Under the pieces are notes generated by a model. It was given only the letters and a program-made list of their open reading frames with translations. It ran no database searches and had not been told where the DNA came from. A DNA stretch of 8,851 bases from an uncultured Emergencia sp. (GTDB lineage Bacteria; Bacillota; Clostridia; Peptostreptococcales; Anaerovoracaceae). Both the position numbers and the translations under genes were made by a program. Positions 6,393 through 8,851 of this stretch are shown here, one piece after another (position 1 is the first letter of the stretch; the number at the start of each line of letters is the position of its first letter). The stretch covers positions 1-8,851 of the forward strand of contig CABSEO010000055.1 of assembly GCA_902476665.1 (NCBI GenBank), read 5' to 3'.

Positions 6393-8024
6393 TTATCTGA
6401 TGATTAAAAGTCTCTGTCCGGGCAGTGGCTCATCTTCCAGGCTGTTGGCAGTACGGATACTGGTTTCTGTGGTACGGTAGCGTTTTGCCAGTTCCCATAA
6501 AGTTTCTCCCTTTTTCATGGTGACAACAACCATGGGATATTCTTTTTCTACAGTCTGTTCCGTAAAGCAAGGCTGTTCCAGGAGGATAATTTCACTATCA
6601 TCGTAAAGCTCTACACAGAGACAGATCACACAGTTAATCTCAATCTGTTTTTCATTAATAAGCTCAGCCCAGGCAGTTTTGATAACAGGTCTGCAGATAG
6701 CTTTCTGACCTGCTGCAGCCCGTTCCATATCTACAATGCCGCGGAAGTCCGGAACCAGCTTTTCTGTATGGAATCCTCCGTCAGGATCCTTCCAGAGTGC
6801 AGAGCAACATGCAGAACCGGTTACTACAATTCTGCCACGCTCGCAGCTGCATTGACAGTCCAGAATGCTGCTGGTGCAGTAAATGGCATCGGCGGCCTTT
6901 ATTCCCTCCGGAAGACTGACAATTTCTCTGACAGAGGTTTCTGACATAGCGGCATCGGAGATGTTGGAAATCTGCTTTCTGACAACCTGAAACTGAAAAT
7001 TCTTTTCACGATGATATGCATCGGTGATGACATCCTTCTGACACATTTCATAAAGCTCTACTCTGGTCTGTATATCTCCTCTGATACGGAACTGAGTCTG
7101 GCTGTTTTCTTCCTCGCCGTGCTCGATGGTGACCAGCAGATCTTTATTAGTAAAGAATGCCTTCACTGCACTCCAGTTTTTGCCCCGATGTTCTTTTTCG
7201 ATTGGGATAAACTGGGTAAATTCAATACGCTGATTATGATGACAGATGACAGAGCCTTGTTCGTCATTATCAGGGCAGACGGCGGAATATAACAGGCTGC
7301 AGAAAATGAAACCGTTGATAACCACCTTTTCTGTAGTGACCTGGCGATAGTTTTCGGTGATAATAAAGTCCTGCTTCAGAATATATTCCGGTTTTAAAGA
7401 ACTGTCTTTACAGGGAAAAGTTTCATCGATAGAAGTTTCGTCTTTTTTTACCAGATCCAGACATGTCATGGCAATCTGTTTTTTTCTGGTTTCCAGAGAT
7501 TCTTCTCTCAGCCCGCCAAAGAACTGAAACTCCTGCTGACAGAAAAGCTGACCGGAAAATTCCAGCGTCACCTTGACGCGGAATTTTCGCTCATTGACGA
7601 TCATAAATTCCAGTGATTTAACACGGCTTTCAAAGATTCCTTCCGCCTGGTCCACAGGATTCAGACTCCACTGATATTTGTAGGGAACTTTAGAAGTGAT
7701 TGAAATGGGCTCCTGATCATCTGATTCGGAGTCGTAAATGGTCTGCACTGTGACGGTGCCTGTAATATTCAGCAGATCATCAGTTTTGGGTGAGACTTTT
7801 TTTTCTGCAGGCATAATATCGCAGGATGCATCCATTAAAAGAATTTCCCGCATATCGGGTTTTGTGTCGGGTACCAGAATATCTTCTTCGAACTGATAGG
7901 TGACGGTCTGCTCCTCTGAGGGATAGATAATTTTCTGCGTATGATAAATCGCATCTGCAGGAGTGACCTTAGGCGCTCTGGCAGGCTGCAGGGCATATTC
8001 CGGTATATCGTTTTCATGTATCAT
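6393..8024 (-). CDS. sipL: SipL-like spore coat morphogenesis protein with SPOCS (DUF3794) repeats and LysM
   Basis: A 543-residue, soluble, cysteine-rich protein without signal peptide or membrane segment. The N-terminal part contains PDTKPDMREILLMDA (52-66), the hallmark of SPOCS/DUF3794 domains. Three successive SPOCS-like stretches can be read (about 30-170, 190-335 and 350-490). A C-terminal LysM domain (about 498-543, MKKGETLWELAKRYRT through LPGQRLLI) completes the SipL layout. In Clostridioides difficile, SipL binds SpoIVA through LysM and is needed to localise the coat around the forespore; it acts in the mother cell and is sigma-E dependent. The start is supported by AAGGGAGA (minus strand, 8038-8031) 6 nt upstream of ATG. 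It is the first gene of a possible sipL-spoIIR unit and is divergent from an M20 peptidase gene. Paralogous SPOCS-LysM proteins exist, so the exact orthology is slightly less sure than the family. Confidence 0.88.
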   Translation of the reverse strand: MIHENDIPEYALQPARAPKVTPADAIYHTQKIIYPSEEQTVTYQFEEDILVPDTKPDMREILLMDASCDIMPAEKKVSPKTDDLLNITGTVTVQTIYDSESDDQEPISITSKVPYKYQWSLNPVDQAEGIFESRVKSLEFMIVNERKFRVKVTLEFSGQLFCQQEFQFFGGLREESLETRKKQIAMTCLDLVKKDETSIDETFPCKDSSLKPEYILKQDFIITENYRQVTTEKVVINGFIFCSLLYSAVCPDNDEQGSVICHHNQRIEFTQFIPIEKEHRGKNWSAVKAFFTNKDLLVTIEHGEEENSQTQFRIRGDIQTRVELYEMCQKDVITDAYHREKNFQFQVVRKQISNISDAAMSETSVREIVSLPEGIKAADAIYCTSSILDCQCSCERGRIVVTGSACCSALWKDPDGGFHTEKLVPDFRGIVDMERAAAGQKAICRPVIKTAWAELINEKQIEINCVICLCVELYDDSEIILLEQPCFTEQTVEKEYPMVVVTMKKGETLWELAKRYRTTETSIRTANSLEDEPLPGQRLLIIR

Positions 8025-8057
8025 GGCGTTTCTCCCTTCAAAATGATTCCTGTTAAA

Positions 8058-8086
8058 AATCTATGCGACATTTCCGGAAAAAGAAC
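8058..8086 (-). promoter_or_regulatory. Candidate sigma-E-type promoter for sipL
   Basis: On the minus strand CATAGATT (8065-8058) matches the sigma-E -10 consensus CATACANT at all but one position. It sits so that transcription would begin about 27 nt before the sipL start, upstream of its Shine-Dalgarno. The -35 at 14-nt spacing (GTTCTTT, 8086-8080) is a poor match to KMATATT, so the call rests on the -10 and on known sigma-E control of sipL. Confidence 0.35.
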
Positions 8087-8102
8087 GAAACTTTCTTTCT
8101 GG

Positions 8103-8131
8103 TTGTAAGCGACTCAGCCTTAGGGTACAAT
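8103..8131 (+). promoter_or_regulatory. Sigma-A promoter of the M20 peptidase gene
   Basis: TTGTAA (8103-8108) and TACAAT (8126-8131) are separated by exactly 17 bp. The start would fall near 8138, just before the AAAGGGGG ribosome binding site (8142-8149). The leader is therefore under 20 nt. Confidence 0.65.
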
Positions 8132-8155
8132 AAAGAAAAGGAAAGGGGGTACGAT

Positions 8156-8851
8156 ATGTTTAATGAAAAAAGGTATCTTAAGGATCTGGAATATATTGTG
8201 AACATTGACAGCGGTACCGCCAATGTGACCGGCTGTCGGAAAATTGCAGACTTTTTTCTCCAGCGTTTCAGTGAGGCCGGATTTCATACACAGCTCCTTG
8301 AGGCAGGTGATGCGAAAAGGCCTGTGGTTGCAGCTGTGACTCCTCAGACCCAACCGCTTTATGAGTTTTATCTTGGAGGGCATCTGGATACTGTGTTTCC
8401 TGACGGCACTGCCTCAAATCGGCCCTTTTTCATAGAAAATGGTTGCGCCTACGGTCCGGGAACTATTGATATGAAATCGGGCGCACTGTTGATTTTATAC
8501 CTGGCGGAAGCATTGATAAAAACAGTGCCGAGAGTCTCTTTGTGTATTGTTTTGAACAGCGATGAGGAAATAGGGTCTGCAGATTCAGCACAGATTCTGA
8601 GGGACTGGGGAAGCCGCTGCAGAAGAGCGCTGATTTTTGAAGGGGGACGTAAAGGCGGTCGACTGGTCAATGAACGTAAGGGCATTGCAAAATATCACAT
8701 TCAGATAAAGGGAATTGCCTCTCATGCAGGAACGGCACCTCAGAAGGGGGCCAGTGCTGTGGTGGAACTGGCTCACTGGATTCTCAAGCTGGATAAGCTG
8801 AAAAACTACGGGAAAGGAACTTCTATAAACGTAGGCCTCATAAAAGGGGGA
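8156..8851 (+). CDS. M20-family metallopeptidase, glutamate carboxypeptidase-like (partial, 3' end outside window)
   Basis: The first 232 codons are open to the window edge. The start has AAAGGGGG (8142-8149) 6 nt upstream. M20 metal-site motifs appear in order: GGHLDTVFP with ligand H76 and catalytic D78, YGPGTIDMKSGA with bridging D105, NSDEEIGS with catalytic E137 and ligand E138, and FEGGR with ligand E162. The start of the lid/dimerisation domain follows (KGIAKYHIQIKGIASHAG, H190). The spacing and motifs resemble carboxypeptidase G2, which removes C-terminal glutamate. The last metal-binding histidine lies beyond the window. There is no signal peptide, so it is a cytoplasmic amino-acid-scavenging peptidase. 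It is divergent from sipL and has its own promoter. Substrate specificity within M20 (peptide, acyl-amino acid, folate-type) cannot be set from this part. Confidence 0.87.
   Translation, partial: MFNEKRYLKDLEYIVNIDSGTANVTGCRKIADFFLQRFSEAGFHTQLLEAGDAKRPVVAAVTPQTQPLYEFYLGGHLDTVFPDGTASNRPFFIENGCAYGPGTIDMKSGALLILYLAEALIKTVPRVSLCIVLNSDEEIGSADSAQILRDWGSRCRRALIFEGGRKGGRLVNERKGIAKYHIQIKGIASHAGTAPQKGASAVVELAHWILKLDKLKNYGKGTSINVGLIKGG

Noticed and set aside
7011..7292. Plus-strand open frame of 93 codons inside sipL
   Set aside because: It is antisense to a SPOCS-encoding region, with no plausible ribosome site or domain.
8071..8080. Perfect palindrome TTTCCGGAAA in the sipL/M20 divergent region
   Set aside because: Ten-base palindromes are expected several times in a window this size, and no second copy supports an operator.

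Overview
The window looks like chromosomal DNA from an anaerobic, endospore-forming Firmicute of the class Clostridia, probably a Lachnospiraceae-type gut or sediment organism. It carries two sporulation genes, one of them sipL, the clostridial SPOCS/LysM partner of SpoIVA. It also has strong AGGAGG-type ribosome binding sites, moderate GC content, and a secreted protein with a lysine/tyrosine-rich C-terminal fibronectin-III-like module of the kind common in that group. The family assignment is inference; membership in the sporulating Clostridia is better supported.

Left part (1-5611, all + strand): the tail of a gene ending in a winged-helix-like segment is followed by a symmetrical terminator and a promoter. 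Next come a YfcC-family membrane transporter and, 20 bp later, an isoaspartyl dipeptidase (IadA) gene in the same transcription unit. After a strong terminator lies a large secreted protein whose core is a peptidase S51 cyanophycinase domain with the whole catalytic machinery intact. Cyanophycinases cut cyanophycin, the (beta-Asp-Arg)n storage polymer, to beta-Asp-Arg dipeptides, and IadA-type enzymes split beta-aspartyl dipeptides. The three genes therefore read as a scavenging pathway: an extracellular depolymerase, a carrier, and a cytoplasmic dipeptidase releasing Asp and Arg. This is the most interesting content of the window. The pathway is inferred from family functions and gene neighbourhood, and the transporter substrate is unproven.

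Middle part (5612-8024, - strand): a bidirectional terminator separates the convergent cyanophycinase gene from sipL (upstream on the minus strand) and spoIIR (downstream). The sipL-spoIIR spacer holds nested inverted repeats. The outer repeat would pair with the spoIIR ribosome binding site, but only in transcripts that start upstream of the spacer, such as read-through from sipL. SpoIIR is a forespore protein in known systems and SipL a mother-cell protein, so this arrangement could stop spoIIR being translated from the wrong transcript.

Right part (8025-8851): a 131-bp divergent promoter region has a sigma-E-like -10 facing sipL and a good sigma-A promoter facing an M20-family metallopeptidase resembling glutamate carboxypeptidase, which runs off the window. 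There are no rRNA, tRNA, CRISPR or insertion-sequence features, and no gene-free stretch exceeds 300 bases.
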